From Microglena sp. YARC (taxonomy: Eukaryota; Chlorophyta; Chlorophyceae; Chlamydomonadales; Chlamydomonadaceae): a DNA stretch of 64,000 bases. The translations under genes were made by a program, and so were the position numbers. Where the stretch lies: assembly GCA_022414725.1 (NCBI GenBank), contig CM039464.1, positions 7,013,180 to 7,077,179 on the forward strand, given 5' to 3'. Shown piece by piece: positions 22,401 to 33,930 of the stretch. Under the pieces are notes generated by a model. It ran no database searches. It was not told the DNA's origin and saw only the letters and a program-made list of their open reading frames with translations. Within the stretch, counting starts at the first letter, position 1; each line of letters begins with the position of its first letter.

Positions 22401-24137
22401 GTGCTCATTAGTGTTGAAACAGCCTGGGCGCCTGCTCAGGCTGATGATTGTGTCGAAGCTACCTGGTACTTAGACAGTGAGGCTAGTCGGAGTTTGACTG
22501 GGGACGTCACCCTCTTTCAGTCCATCAGATATCAGGCAAATTGCCCCTCTGTTAGATTTGGAGATGGTGTTGTTCAGCAGGCGGTTGGTATTGGAACTAT
22601 TGAACTATGTAATGAGTGGCTTGAGGCCCCCATTACCACAGACAATGTGCTCTATATCCCTAATTGTCCTGTAAACCTTCTCAGTGTTAACGCTACGGCT
22701 AGGTCCCAGGGCTGTATCATTAGTTTTGATGCAGATCGTTGCATTGCCACCACAGGGTCAACGACTCTTTGGACTGTTCAAACCACCACGTCTGGTGTTT
22801 ACCACTTCGGATCGGTATACTGCCCTGTCCCTGATTCTCATCCGCGGGCGTCGCTAGTTCGATTCTATCCTGCGGCGTTTTCTGCTGAAACTGTTTCTCC
22901 TTATCAAAGTGTTCTTAAAGTCACTTGTCGTGACATTGCAAAACTATGGCACCGCAGATTTGGCCATCCTGGCCAACCCGCCATGCACATGTTGTCGCAC
23001 GCCGGCACTGATACTGGCGATCCATCTTTACCAGGGCTGCACTTCAAAAGTTCTCACAGGACCATTGTGATGCGTGTTGTTTGGGCCATACGCAAGCCAT
23101 ACCCATATCGTACTAGGAATACTCACGCGCCGCTCGAATTGATACATATTGATATCATGGGGCCGTTCAGTGCTGGGTTGCGAGGGGAGCTTGTCATAGT
23201 TGATGATTTTTCTGGGTGGAGTGCGGTTATTCCGATTAGACTGAAATCGGATGCTGCATGGCAGATCCAATTTACAATTAAGAAGTGGAGTGCGGAACTT
23301 TTAGGGGTAGCATTTCGAACGCTTAGGGGGGACCAAGCAAAAGAGTTTTTGGTCAAATGGTTTGTTGACTGGCTTCACGAGGTAAATGCGACGTACGAAC
23401 ATAGTAGCGTGTATTGCCCACAGCAAAACGGGGTTGCTGAGAGGTTCAATGGGGTAGTTGCTGCTATGGCTCGTACGATGCTGATAGAATCAGGGATGAG
23501 CAAGGGTTTCTGGCCCTATGCCTTCTTGACTGCTTCGTACCTTCGAAATCGGTTGCCCACAAAGACGAAAGATGGAAAGACTCCTTATGAGCTTTTCTAT
23601 CAGCGCGTCCCCGAGGTGTCCCACCTCCGCGCCTTTGGGTGTATAGCCTATGTAACCCTGCTAGATGGGAAGAAGCGGGGGAACTTAGATCCTCAGAGTA
23701 TCCAGGGTAGACTGGTGGGGTATAGTGTGGTGTCGAAGGCCTACCAGGTCTGGATTCCAAAGTTGCACAAAGTGATTGAGGCTCGTGACGTGACCTTTTT
23801 TGAGGGCACTGGCCCAGTGCCCGTCGATGGGCAATTGGTGTATGATGGGAGTTCTTTTGCTTCTGGTTCTCCCTTGGCCGTCACTGAGGGGCGTACTGAA
23901 CCGGCAGCATTAGAATATCTTCTACAGGACTCATGGCAGATGGAAACGGATGTGGGAGCAGTTTTCCATACGAACCTACGTTCTCGGCAGGCTGCTGCCC
24001 CCAATGTCTCCCCTGTCTTTGTGCCTGACACCAAGACTGCGGAAATTATTCCGACTCGCTGCCTTCCATTCTCTATCCTCCCACCCTCTGTCCTGGCTGT
24101 TAGTGATTCAAGGGAGAAGGTGGAGCTAGCGGCCTAG
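22401..24137 (+). pseudogene. pol: Pol N-terminal half: protease and integrase
   Basis: About 578 codons continue the gag frame; the drawn start is a GTG, and translation would really come from the upstream frame. The aspartic protease motif is WYLDSEAS near residue 25, with Glu replacing the usual Gly/Ala. The pre-integrase segment begins LWHRRFGHPG near residue 184. Integrase catalytic positions are in HIDIMGPF (about 249), RGDQAKEF (Asp 311) and NGVAERFNG (Glu 347), followed by FWPYAFLTASYLRNRLP. The second half of the HHCC zinc site is absent in this frame but present in another frame at 23066, showing a compensated double frameshift. It ends at TAG 24135-24137. Confidence 0.9.
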
Positions 24138-24312
24138 ATAAAATTGTAGAGACTCCTTTCCTTGTTAGTGGTAACCCATTGTTCGAGCCTGAGGTTCTGC
24201 AGCTTCCTATTGCTCGGGATGAGCAACTGCCTAGTGACTTAGGTAATGTTGACTCTAGTGATACCGCCAGTGATTCTACTCTAGCGTCTGCTATGAGCAT
24301 GCCAGCCCCAGG

Positions 24313-26322
24313 TTGGATTGGTTAGGTGATGTGGGAGATGCGCCGGACGTTCGACGTCCAGAGCTACCTCCTGGGAGAGTGATACAATCACTGCTCTCGA
24401 AGGTTACACCTCGGGAGCCTCGTCCACCCCCTCTTCCTTCTGCTCTTGGAGTTAGATCAAGTGGGAGGATGCGCGGGGAGGTTCCTGAGTTTGGTTTATT
24501 AGATGAATCGGTATTGAAGCGATACCCTTCAGTGCCAGATGTTACGGTTCCTGATGTTTTAGTTCCTTCCCCTTCTCCTTCTATTGCTAGTGATACTTCT
24601 GATGAGGTGGAGCGATCCCCTCCACCCCCGTTTGTTGATGGTTCTGCAGAAGAGGTACCAGAACCAGTTGGTGCTGCTTTTATCTCCATCCAGTGTGAGC
24701 TTTCTTATGCTCAAGCTATAGCGCTCGATAACCCTGAGAGGGAAGAGTGGCAGCTAGCAATGAGATATGAAATCGCTTCCCTCGAGGGTCATGGTACTTG
24801 GATTCTGGAGCCTCATCCGGGGGATGAGTACAGACTTATGTCTGCCAGATGGTTATTTACTAAAAAGTTGGGTAAGGATGGAAGAGTGGAGCACTACAAA
24901 GCGCGTTTTGTGGCTAGAGGTTACATGCAGCGTCCTGGTATTGAGTACGACCAGACTTTTGCTCCGGTCACCTCTAAAGCGACTTTGAGGGTGTTACTTG
25001 CAGGTGTTGTTCATCGTAAGATGTTCTCCAGGCAAATTGATGTGAAGACTGCATTCCTTCATGGAGTGATAGATCCCAAACTCAAGTTGTACTTGAGGCA
25101 GCCTGAAGGCTTCATCAAGGTTGGGCCTAATGGAAAACCCCTGGTTTGTCGCATTGTGAAGAGCTTGTATGGATTGAAGCAGGCCCCTAGAGCTTGGCAT
25201 GACAATGTCCTGCAGGTTCTTCGCCTTGCAGGTTTCCGACCGACGCTCTCTGATCCAGCACTTTTTGTGCGCCTGGATGCTGATGGCCTGTGGTCCTGGG
25301 TCCTGACACATGTCGACGACTTTTGGATTGCTGTTGATGAGCTCGTGCTCTATGATGCACTTATTACCATCTTGCGTAAGAACGGGTGGGTTATTACAGA
25401 AATGGGTGTACCTGAACAGTTCCTCTCATTGGACTGTAATGTTACCCTTGATGATGAGGGGCGGTGTGTGAAGATTGTACTCAGCCAGCATAATGCTATT
25501 AATGGGATGGTTGAGCGGTTCAAGCTTAATGCAGGGGAAGAGAAGTTGAAGGCTACGTCTGAGGTGCCCATGGTGTCTAAGTCAGTTACAGTTCATGCCA
25601 TTGGCAGTCCTGTTCTACCTAACAACACTTTGTACGCTTCTCTGGTTGGTAGCCTCATCTACTTGTCCACGTGCACAAGACCTGATATTGCTTTTGCTGT
25701 TAGTCAACTTTCTAGATTCACAGCAGCGCCTACTCAGGCTCACTGGAATGCAACTCTGAGGGTTCTGGTGTACCTTTGCAAGCATACTTATATTGGTATT
25801 GCCTACACTCATGACCCAAAAATTGAGCTCCTTGCTTACAGTGATGCATCTTTTGGTGAGGATCCGGAGGACAGGAGATCTCAAACTGGTCTTGCTTTTC
25901 TAGCTTCTGGTGGGATTGTCAATTGGGTATCCAAGCGACAAATCACCCCTGCAGTTAGTACTGGGGAAGCTGAGTATCAAGCTTTGGCTGGTTGTGCGAG
26001 GGAAGTTCAGTGGCTCAAGCATCTTAGGGTAGACCTGGGATTGCCTGTTCACTTGATTACTATCAAATGTGATGCCACGGTAGCTCTGTCCTGGACAGAG
26101 GACAACAAGCTTGAGAGCAAGGCTAAACACATAGATATAATGCATCACTACATCAAGGATTTGGTTCTAAGCCAGCGCATCGGTGTTACTAAGGTGCATA
26201 CCTCCTTGCAGTTGGCTGATACTTTCACTAAGCCTCTCCCCGCAGAGGTTTTTTGGAGTATGAATGGTATGCTTGGTTTGGTCAAGTACAAGCGTCGCCC
26301 CAGGTTTATTGATTTGCAGTGA
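24313..26322 (+). pseudogene. pol: Pol C-terminal half: reverse transcriptase and RNase H
   Basis: 669 codons in a different frame from the integrase part, so at least one frameshift lies in 24138-24313. RT starts around residue 126 (SYAQAIALDNPEREEW) and continues with HYKARFVARGY, QIDVKTAFLHG, LYGLKQAPRAWH and the catalytic HVDD (333-336, normally YVDD). RNase H has LAYSDASFGED near residue 509, STGEAEYQAL and KHIDIMHHYIKD near 606. The domain set and order are copia-type. This is the best preserved part of the element, with no internal stop. Without a joined upstream frame it is unlikely to be expressed. Confidence 0.95.
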
Positions 26323-27005
26323 TTTTTCTGCAGTTCAGGTTTCTGCTGAATCTTTGGACATTGCAATTATTTGCTATCTGATGGAATAAGTTGAAATCGG
26401 GAGTGAATGGATTAGCATGGTGCATACCTGCCATCTCTGCGGGAGTCGCGGGTTTCGATGCCCACCTGCGGTGATTTCTGTATATTAATTTGCTTCAGGT
26501 CTACTGCCCCTTGCTTCACCAGGAGTGTTGTACGACTCCAATCCTGTAGCGATGGTGAATGGGTATGTAGTTTGTATAGACCTGTCGCACTGGATTTTGG
26601 GGGTTGATTTTACCTCGAGTCTCTGGTCATGACTACCTCGCTGGTAGATCTGTTTGGAATTACTATTATTTTTGTTTGATTTCCCCTCTTTTGGGTAGAA
26701 ATTGCACCTGGTTTTGGGATTGTTACACCTCCGGTCCAAGGATGGAGCCTGCAAGGTCTTAGTAACTGTTTTACCTCTTTTAGCCCTGATTGGCTTAAAT
26801 AGAGGTTGCTTCAGTTAGGTGGAGTGTGGTACTATTCTGCGCCCTTTCCCCTCCCTAGATGAACATTTAGGTTGGTTAAATCGTAGAATGATATTGGAAG
26901 TATCGGTGTTATTTTCTGCTTGCTTTTGAGTTTCAGATTTCTTTTTCGAAGTTTATTGTTAAGGGTTTTAAGGTATGATTTCCTTGACAGTTAGAACAGG
27001 TGGAG
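26323..27005 (+). other. 3' untranslated interior and polypurine tract
   Basis: About 680 bp without a credible gene separates RNase H from the 3' LTR. The last 13 bases (26993-27005, AGAACAGGTGGAG) form the likely polypurine tract priming plus-strand synthesis. Confidence 0.7.
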
Positions 27006-27203
27006 TATCAGCTTTAGCTGTTCGTTGGTTCTACCTGTCCTATTGGCTACGCAACCTATCGCGTCTGTCCTTTCCCGTAACCTAAGGGTTTCGGGGTTTG
27101 CCGTCAGGACTCCTCTCTCAAAGAGGCGTCCCTCGGCTCTTTTAACTGTCCAGCTGTCTAAACACTTCGTTCCTGGTCTCCTCACGTCCCCTGAACTCTG
27201 TCA
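27006..27203 (+). repeat. 3' LTR of the copia element
   Basis: 198 bp matching 20535-20735. It starts TATCAGC instead of TGTCAGC and ends TGTCA, followed by the target duplicate GGCGT. Confidence 0.95.
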
Positions 27204-27584
27204 GGCGTGGTAGTAAGGGAGCCCCGTCTTGCGGCGACAGGGTACGGGCTGCTGCTTTACCTAGACAAAGCTTTCATGGCGGTTGACAGCGGCCGCGAAC
27301 ACTAAAGCGCACCCGTAGGGATTGGAACCCCGCACCTTCTTCGTTCGTTCAAGGAGCTCTGCCATTGAGCCATTCGTCGAAACGGGGATGCACGCACGTA
27401 GACTACATGCCCAACATAGGTCATAGAGGTCCTAGTCGTCAACGAGGCAAACAGACTCCACGAGGGGACAAGGGCCTGAGGTCCTGGAGGACCACATGCA
27501 CATGTTTTTCGATGTGACGTCATCAAGGCTAGCTCAATTATTGTTGTGTGTTTTAACCTTTTTTGTCGTCCTGTTGGTTGATCT

Positions 27585-27658
27585 GCCTCGTTGGTGTAGT
27601 TGGTTATCACGTGTGCCTCACACGCACAAGGTCACCATTTCGAACCTGGTACGAGGCA
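27585..27658 (+). tRNA. tRNA-Val(CAC)-like, array copy 11
   Basis: 74 nt, anticodon CAC, canonical T-loop TTCGAAC. The T-stem ACCAT/CTGGT has lost pair 53-61, exactly as in copy 10 at 13865. Confidence 0.75.
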
Positions 27659-28606
27659 TCCTTGTTACTGATAGGAGGTACTGGAGTGCTAACGAGCATG
27701 CCTCCTTGAGCCTGAAGCCCGTGATATGCTCACTTGCTTCTGACTCGCCCGTCAATCACCGTCCGATGAATTCGTGGAAGTACCTGGATTACCGTGAGAT
27801 TTACGAGGCTTTACCGTGAGCCCCGTGAAATAAACAGTTGTAAAATCAGAATTTATACCGCAATTTGCTATGCTCATATGTCGCTCAAACAACAACGCAA
27901 CAGTAGTGCGAAGTTAAATACGGTACAATTTCGCAAAGAAACCGAATTTATAATACAAATGAGTTTAGGGTATCTTGTGTTTTACTGTTTTACACTTTCA
28001 CGGATGTAAATGGGGAACCAAATCCTCCCACACACCCCAGGAGGCCAGACCCGAAACATGCATCGTAACCAATAATAGCCAAATACACCCACCGGATCGA
28101 GGGGAGGCTAACTGTGTACTTGAGGACATCCAGGCTCTACCCTAGCGAACGGCCACCCTGGAGGATTGGCCATGGCAAGGGCACGTGGTCTACATGGCAC
28201 GCAGGTAATGACAACGCCTGGTGGGGCGTGGTAGTAAGGGAGCCCCGTCTTGTGGCGACAGGGTACGGGCTGCTGCTTTACCTAGACAAAGCTTTCATGG
28301 CGGTGGACAGCGGCCGCGAACACTAAAGCGCACCCGTAGGGATTGGAACCCCGCACCTTCTTCGTTCGTTCAAGGAGCTCTGCCATTGAGCCATTCGTCG
28401 AAACGGGGATGCACGCACGTAGAGTACATGCCCAACCAAGGTCATAGAGGTCCTAGTCGTCTACGAGGCAAACAGACTCCACCAGGGGACAAGGGCCTGA
28501 GGTCCTGGAGGACCACATGCACATGTTTTTCGATGTTTCGTCATCAAGGCTAGCTCAATTATTGTTGTGTCTTTAAACCTTTTTTTGTCGTCCTGTTGGT
28601 TGATCT

Positions 28607-28666
28607 GCCTCGTTGGTGTAGTTGGTTATCACGACAAGGTCACTAGTTCGAACCTAGTACGAGGCA
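28607..28666 (+). pseudogene. tRNA-Val pseudogene, array copy 12, anticodon arm deleted
   Basis: A 14-nt deletion removes nearly all of the anticodon stem-loop, leaving 60 nt. Acceptor and D-arm remain. The T-stem is ACTAG/CTAGT, a paired double change relative to ACCAG/CTGGT, around a canonical TTCGAAC loop. Confidence 0.85.
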
Positions 28667-29619
28667 TCCTTGTTACTGATAGGAGGTACTGGAGTGCTAA
28701 CGAGCATGCCTCCTTGAGCCTGAAGCCCATGATATGTTCACTTGCTTCTGACTCGCCCGTCAATCACCGTCCGATGAATTCGTGGAAATACCTGGGTTAC
28801 CGTGAGATTTACGAGGCTTTACCGTGAGCCCTGTAAACTAAACAGTTATAAAATCAGAATTTATATCGCAATTTGCTTTGCTCATATGTCGCTCAAACAA
28901 ACAACAACGCAACAGTAGTGCGAAGTTAAATACGGTACAATTTCGCAAAGAAACCGAATTTATAATACAAATGAGGTTTAGGGTATCTTGTGTTTTACTG
29001 TTTTACACTTTCACGGATGTAAATGGGGAACCAAATCCTCCCACACACCCCAGGAGGCCAGACCCGAAACATGCATCGTAACCAATAATAGCCAAATACA
29101 CCCAACGGATCGAGGGGAGGCTAACTGTGTACTTGAGGACATCCAGGCTCTACCCTAGCGAACGGCCACCCTGGAGGATTGGCCATGGCAAGGGCACGTG
29201 GTCTACATGGCACGCAGGTAATGACAACGCCTGGTGGGGCGTGGTAGTATGGGAGCCCCGTCTTGTGGCGACAGGGTACGGGCTGCTGCTTTACCTAGAC
29301 AAAGCTTTCATGGCGGTGGACAGCGGCCGCGAACACTAAAGCGCACCCGTAGAGATTGGAACCCCGCACCTTCTTCGTTCGTTCAAGGAGCTCTGCCATT
29401 GAGCCATTCGTCGAAACGGGGATGCACGCACGTAGACTACATGCCCAACCAAGGTCATAGAGGTCCTAGTCGTCAACGAGGCAAACAGACTCCACGAGGG
29501 GACAAGGGCCTGAGGTCCTGGAGGACCACATGCACATGTTTTTCGATGTTTCGTCATCAAGGCTAGCTCAATTATTGTTGTGTCTTTAAACCTTTTTTCG
29601 TCGTCCTGTTGGTTGATCT

Positions 29620-29688
29620 GCCTCGTTGGGTGGTTATTACATGTGACTCACACGCACGAAGTCACCAGTTCGAACCTGGTACGCGGTA
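29620..29688 (+). pseudogene. tRNA-Val pseudogene, array copy 13, D-arm shortened
   Basis: 69 nt. The D-arm has lost about five bases, the acceptor is GCCTCGT/ACGCGGT with mismatches, and the anticodon stem is imperfect. The loop still gives CAC and the T-loop is canonical. Confidence 0.8.
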
Positions 29689-29709
29689 TCCTTGGTACTG
29701 TAAGGTGGT

Positions 29710-29785
29710 ACAGCAGTACAGTGCAGCAGGGAATCCTGTGCACTTTAAGTCACTCTAGATGATTGGTAAGACCCGGTGAATAACA
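29710..29785 (-). repeat. 3' LTR remnant
   Basis: It matches the right end of the LTR at 34310-34658: CAGCAGTACAGTGCAGCAGG through CCGGTGAATAACA. The remaining ~270 bp are absent. Between it and the RNase H stop (29786-30140) is untranslated interior related to 41152-41330. Confidence 0.85.
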
Positions 29786-30140
29786 TTCTACATATTTTTT
29801 GGTATTCTTCATATTGGAGAATTCCGGGAATTAGAGGAGTTTAAAGAAAACCAGAGGGACTCTGAATATTCATAAGCAGTTATGCTATGTAAAATACAAC
29901 TTGGCTGACTTTTAAACTGATTTAAGAGGGCAGGCATAAAGGGACTCAAATGTAGGTAGAGAAGGTTTAAGAGTAGCCAGTGGGGCAGGATCTCTGTCCA
30001 GATCTAGACTAAAATAGAAGAAAGCAGTCAGTCATGATGCAATCAGTCAATATCTAGGAACAATCTGGGTCTTGGACCTTGTTCAAAAATCTAGAATGGT
30101 CTCCGAGGGGTTTCAGGAAGCTGCAGGGATATTGGCAAGG

Positions 30141-31208
30141 TTAGTCAAGCTTGAGCTTTCCAGTGCAGCCAATCTGTTCTCTGAATGCACAGAACTTGGA
30201 TCTGGGCAGGGCTTTGGTGAGCATGTCAGCCATGTTGGCAGCATTGGGAATCCAGTTGAGCTTGATGCCTTCTTTCTTGGATTGCTCCTTGAGGAAGTAG
30301 AATCTTGTTTCCATATGCTTGAGCCTTGAGGAGAGCTTCTCTTGGTTCCATGCACTGAGTGCAGCTTGGTTGTCACCATTAATGGTGAGGGCAGGGGGAA
30401 TGGTACCTGTGGCAGAGAATTGCAGTTTCCTCAACCACATTCCTTCTTGGGCTGCAGAGGTGGCTGCCATGAATTCAGCTTCTGTGGTTGACAGGGCAGT
30501 GGCAGATGCTTGGATTTTGGATGCCCATGAGATGGCACCCCCCTGGTTGAGGAAGACATAGCCTGTTGTGAACTTCCTTGTGATAGGGCAGGCAGCATGG
30601 TCAGAGTCACAATAGCCAGTGAGGAGCTTCTTGGAGTGGGTGTAGGTGATCCCATGGTCAGGGGTGTTGGAGAGGTATTTGAGGATGCCAGTTGCAGCCT
30701 CTATGTGGTCATGGGGGGGGTGGGCACTGTGCCTGGCCAATCTGTTGACAGCTTGGGCAATGTCAGGTCTGGTGTTGACTGCCACGTAGTTGAGGGATCC
30801 TACAATCTGGGCAAGGGGGAGACCAGTGTCTGGGGTGTCATTTTCAGGATAAGGGAGGGGGGCATCAGGCTGCAGTGGGATGGAGAACCTGGTGCTGCTG
30901 GGCTCAGGGAGCATGCTATGCGCTCTGAGTAGGTCTTGGGTGAACCTGGATTGACAGATGTGGAGTGTTCCAGCAGTTGCATCTCTGGTGATCTCATAGC
31001 CTACAAAGACGGATGGTTCACCAAGGTCTCGGGTCTTGTAGAGCTGCATGATAGTCTCTTTGTACTGCTGCAGGATGTTATTGTCAAAGGACAGCAGGAG
31101 GAAGTCATCGACCCAGAGGAGGACCCAGATGAGGGGTCTTGTAGTTGGTCCAGGGAGCAGGAATAGGCCCTGGTCAACATCAACTTCTCTGAAGCCAATG
31201 GCTGTCAT
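30141..31208 (-). pseudogene. pol: Reverse transcriptase C-terminal part and RNase H
   Basis: 355 codons on the minus strand. RT catalytic motif LWVDDFLLL lies near residue 32, followed by the thumb region, VNTRPDIAQAVNRL, and RNase H with GYCDSDHAACP, STTEAEFMA and KHMETRFYFLKE. The frame is shared with 31212-31532, separated only by TAG at 31214-31212. As a copia polymerase it would copy the element RNA inside particles. The C-terminus looks complete. Confidence 0.93.
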
Positions 31209-31211
31209 ATC

Positions 31212-31985
31212 CTAATTGACTTTTAGATACCATTGCCGTGATGCTTGCTTCAGACCATAGAGGCATTTCCACATGCGGCACACCCTGTTGTCTCGTTCAA
31301 ACCCTGGGGGTTGAGAGCAGTACAGTTCTTCTTCTACTACTCCATTGAGGAATGCTGTGGAGACATCAAGTTGGGCAAGGTGTGCTGAGGGGTCTGCAGC
31401 CATGGACAGGATATACCGGATGGTAGCATGTTTGGCAACTGGTGCAAAGACTTCATCATAGTCCATGCCAGGGCGTTGTGCATATCCTTTTGCTACTAAA
31501 CGGGCTTTGTATCTGACTAGCTGGCCATCCACTGATTGCTTGATATCAAATACCCATTTAGTTCAAATAGATTTGGATCCGTGTGGGAGTTCTGCTAATG
31601 TCCAGGTGTTCATTTCTGCTAGTGCTGCTAATTCTTCATTCATGGCAGACTTCCATTCTTTAGCTTGAGGTCCAGCCAGTGCTTCTCTTTCATTCTTGGG
31701 TATGAGTATCTGGTCTGCAGCTAGGAATGCTAGGTGGTTTGGTGCATGCCTTTCTCTTCCACTACGGCGAGGTTGTGTCAGAGTGTTTTCTGGTGGAGGG
31801 GTAGTGGCTTGTTGTGCTGGTGCAGGAGAAGTGGGTGCATGTGCTGGTGCATTGTCTTGTGATGCCATGAGGTTGGGGAGGTCATTTGTTTGAGATTGTG
31901 TGGGGTTGTGTTCATTTCCTTGTTCAACAGTGTTGTTGTGTTGGTGTGCACTATTCTGTGGGGGAATGGACCCTTGCTGGTGCAT
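31212..31985 (-). pseudogene. pol: RT N-terminal region, interrupted by one TGA
   Basis: Two minus-strand open stretches (31985-31563 and 31532-31212) are in one frame, separated by a TGA near 31563. The upstream part ends in the RT entry region EWKSAMNEELAALAEMNTWT; the downstream part has YKARLVAKGYAQRPG, QLDVSTAFLNG and CLYGLKQASRQW. Together with 31208-30141 the whole RT-RNase H is one frame with two nonsense codons and no frameshift. The first ~70 residues are a Gln/Pro/Asn-rich linker typical between integrase and RT. Confidence 0.9.
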
Positions 31986-32007
31986 TGAACTGGGCAGGTA
32001 GCTATCA

Positions 32008-32421
32008 TCAATATCTTATGGTGATCCCCATGCTCCCATGCATGTTTGCCTTATTTCTTTCCCGTATGACTTCATAGACTTTGATTTCTGAGGGGGAGTG
32101 GGAGGGTGAGGGAGTATCTTCATCAGGTTCAACAGGAGTGTCTTCTTCGTACATGCCTAGAATCACAGCATCTAGGCCTGGGAATCCGTTCTTTCCCGCC
32201 AGGTTCTCAGACTCATTGAAAGTGATGTCTCTAGCATAAAAAATCTTATGATTGGAGTCTACAACTCTGTAAGCTTTTCTGATGTGTGAGTAACCAATGA
32301 GTCTTGTGATTTTAGCTGATGGTGCAAACTTCCATGTCCTGGATTTGGGTGGTATGTGGACATAGGCTGTGCATCCAATGGTTCTGAGATGATCAATCTT
32401 GGGCTTGACTCCATGGAACAT
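32008..32421 (-). pseudogene. pol: Integrase C-terminal region
   Basis: 137 codons, with LRTIGCTAYVHIP and IGYSHIRKAYRV matching the segment that follows the integrase core in copia elements, then FYARDITFNE. The frame differs from the RT part, so there is a frameshift around 31990. It continues functionally from 32466-32960. Confidence 0.85.
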
Positions 32422-32465
32422 TTCATAGGGAGTTTTGTCTGAGTCGGAGGTGGGGCTGAGGTTTC

Positions 32466-32960
32466 TTAGGATGCTAGCATTTTCACCATATCGGACCAGT
32501 ACCTTTCAGGAAATTTGGATGAGATGAGGAGTGCAGTGCTTCTGTCATGAAGTGTGCGGTTGAGACGCTCTGCTGCTCCATTAGTGGCGGGATTGCCAGG
32601 GACTATGAAGTTGAGGGTAATGCCTGTCTTTCTGCACCAGTTTCGGAATCGGGTGCAGGTGTACTCTGATCCATTGTCACAGAAAATAGTGCCAATTTTG
32701 TTGTCTATGAGAACTTCATACCGTTCCAGTTCATGCATGGTTTCCTTGGGCACAGTGTGTTTGTTTTTATGGAATGTGACTATTGAGTACTTTGAGTGGT
32801 CATCTAGAATGCCTTGGAAGTACAGGCTACCATTCAGACTAGGCACTTCCATCTTTCCACTCATGTCAATGTGGAGTATATATAGCCATGGGTCTTTTAG
32901 CACGTGTGGATGATGTGGGGTAAGGGTTCTTATCCATTTTAGAAAGGACACATATTTCAC
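32466..32960 (-). pseudogene. pol: Integrase catalytic core
   Basis: 164 codons on the minus strand, with the three acidic residues in recognisable settings: LHIDMSG, FCDNGSEY and NGAAERLNRT. Upstream, between 33130 and 32960, the zinc-binding segment is visible only by combining frames (LLHNRYGHLAY, then KHTCEICVLSK in another frame). The integrase would insert element DNA. It is inactivated here by frameshifts on both sides. Confidence 0.9.
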
Positions 32961-33278
32961 ACGTATGCTTTTTCATTTTGTTGCAAGCTGCAGTAGGATA
33001 GTGACATCTGTGCCTGTGACCATGTGTTCAGAAATAAGTCTAACTAAACTGCTGTAGGCAAGGTGACCATATCTGTTGTGAAGAAGTTCTGCTGTTTGGG
33101 GAGTGGTTCTGGAAATGGCAGCCATAGCTATGTTTACATGTCCCATGGATAAGGGTATTGTCAGGGGTAAGAATAGGAGTGAGGTAGAGGTTTCTGTTCT
33201 TTGACCCAGTCATGATTTGTTGTTGATGGTCATGGTGCAGGCCTGGGAATCAAAATTAACTGACATAGTAGGTTTTGC

Positions 33279-33930
33279 TTAGATGGCTGCAGCCATTGAC
33301 ATGAGGTTTGGTGTATTTGGGTCATCATTGAGGTGAACATTCCTGAGGTTGTGAATCTTTCCATTGTCTCCTCTGATCAGAGCGTTGCCAGATCTGGTAA
33401 TGTAAGTGTGTCCTGATGCAGTCTGAACTTTGATATGAGGGAATATGTCTGCTATGTCAAACAACAGTGATTCGTTTCCTGTCATGTGCGTGGGAGGTAG
33501 CTCCTGTGTCCATGATCCAGTTTACTGCCATGCGATCTGTGCGTGGGGAAGCATTGAGGGCACACGATGGGGGATTAGATGTAGGTGGGGTAGATCGTGC
33601 AATTCCTTCGTATGTTTGAACAGTGGATGCAACTGATTCGGCTGTGACAGGTGGTTGCTGCCGAGCTTTGGATGTGAGGTCGTATTTGGATTTGAGTGCT
33701 GCCAGTAGTTCGTCTGGATCGTTGTGGTGCTTGTGGTCTCTTCTGATTGGTTCTGACAGATGCGCAAGGATGTACTCAATCTGAAAACTAGGCAGTTTGT
33801 TGGATCCAGGAAAGAAGTAGCAAGGAGATACCTTAAGTAAGTTCAGCTTCCATGGATTCAATCCAATACTCAAAGAAGTGTTGGTGGAAGATGAAGGTTT
33901 GAAGGGGCTCCCTCTCGATTGTTGCAGCAT
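33279..33930 (-). pseudogene. Gag remnant fused to aspartic protease
   Basis: The stretch 33930-33457 carries a Gag-like segment (AHLSEPIRRDH, LLAALKSKYD), then runs directly into the protease active-site motif WIMDTGATSHAH. The Gag zinc knuckle expected between them is missing, so an internal deletion probably joined the two. The protease continues in another frame at 33485-33279 (FDIADIFPHIKV ... IRGDNGKIHNLRNVHL). The active site DTGA is intact. Confidence 0.8.

Larger units (their letters stand above)
20530..27208 (+). mobile_element. Ty1/copia LTR retrotransposon with both LTRs and GGCGT target duplication
   Basis: LTRs at 20535-20735 and 27006-27203 flank a 6.3-kb interior. The 5-bp duplication GGCGT (20530-20534 and 27204-27208) occurs once in the intact array unit, proving insertion into the tRNA array. 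Domain order is Gag, protease, integrase, RT, RNase H, which defines the copia class. The two LTRs differ by four substitutions and two indels (about 2%). Coding capacity is broken by an in-frame TAA in gag, a TGA at the gag-pol boundary, a stop at 24135 and a frame change before RT, so the copy is inactive. Confidence 0.95.
27204..29709 (+). repeat. Displaced block of the tRNA array
   Basis: About two and a half array units with three tRNA-like copies (27585, 28607, 29620). Units are more divergent than in the main block (GATCTGCC leader, GTTTCGTCATC, CACACCCC) but collinear with it. The right end stops after GGTGGTAC at the LTR remnant of the next copia element. Confidence 0.92.

Noticed and set aside
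21650..31565. Stop-codon reassignment to explain in-frame stops in pol and gag
   Set aside because: TAA, TAG and TGA all occur as interruptions, and frameshifts coexist, so ordinary decay explains them.
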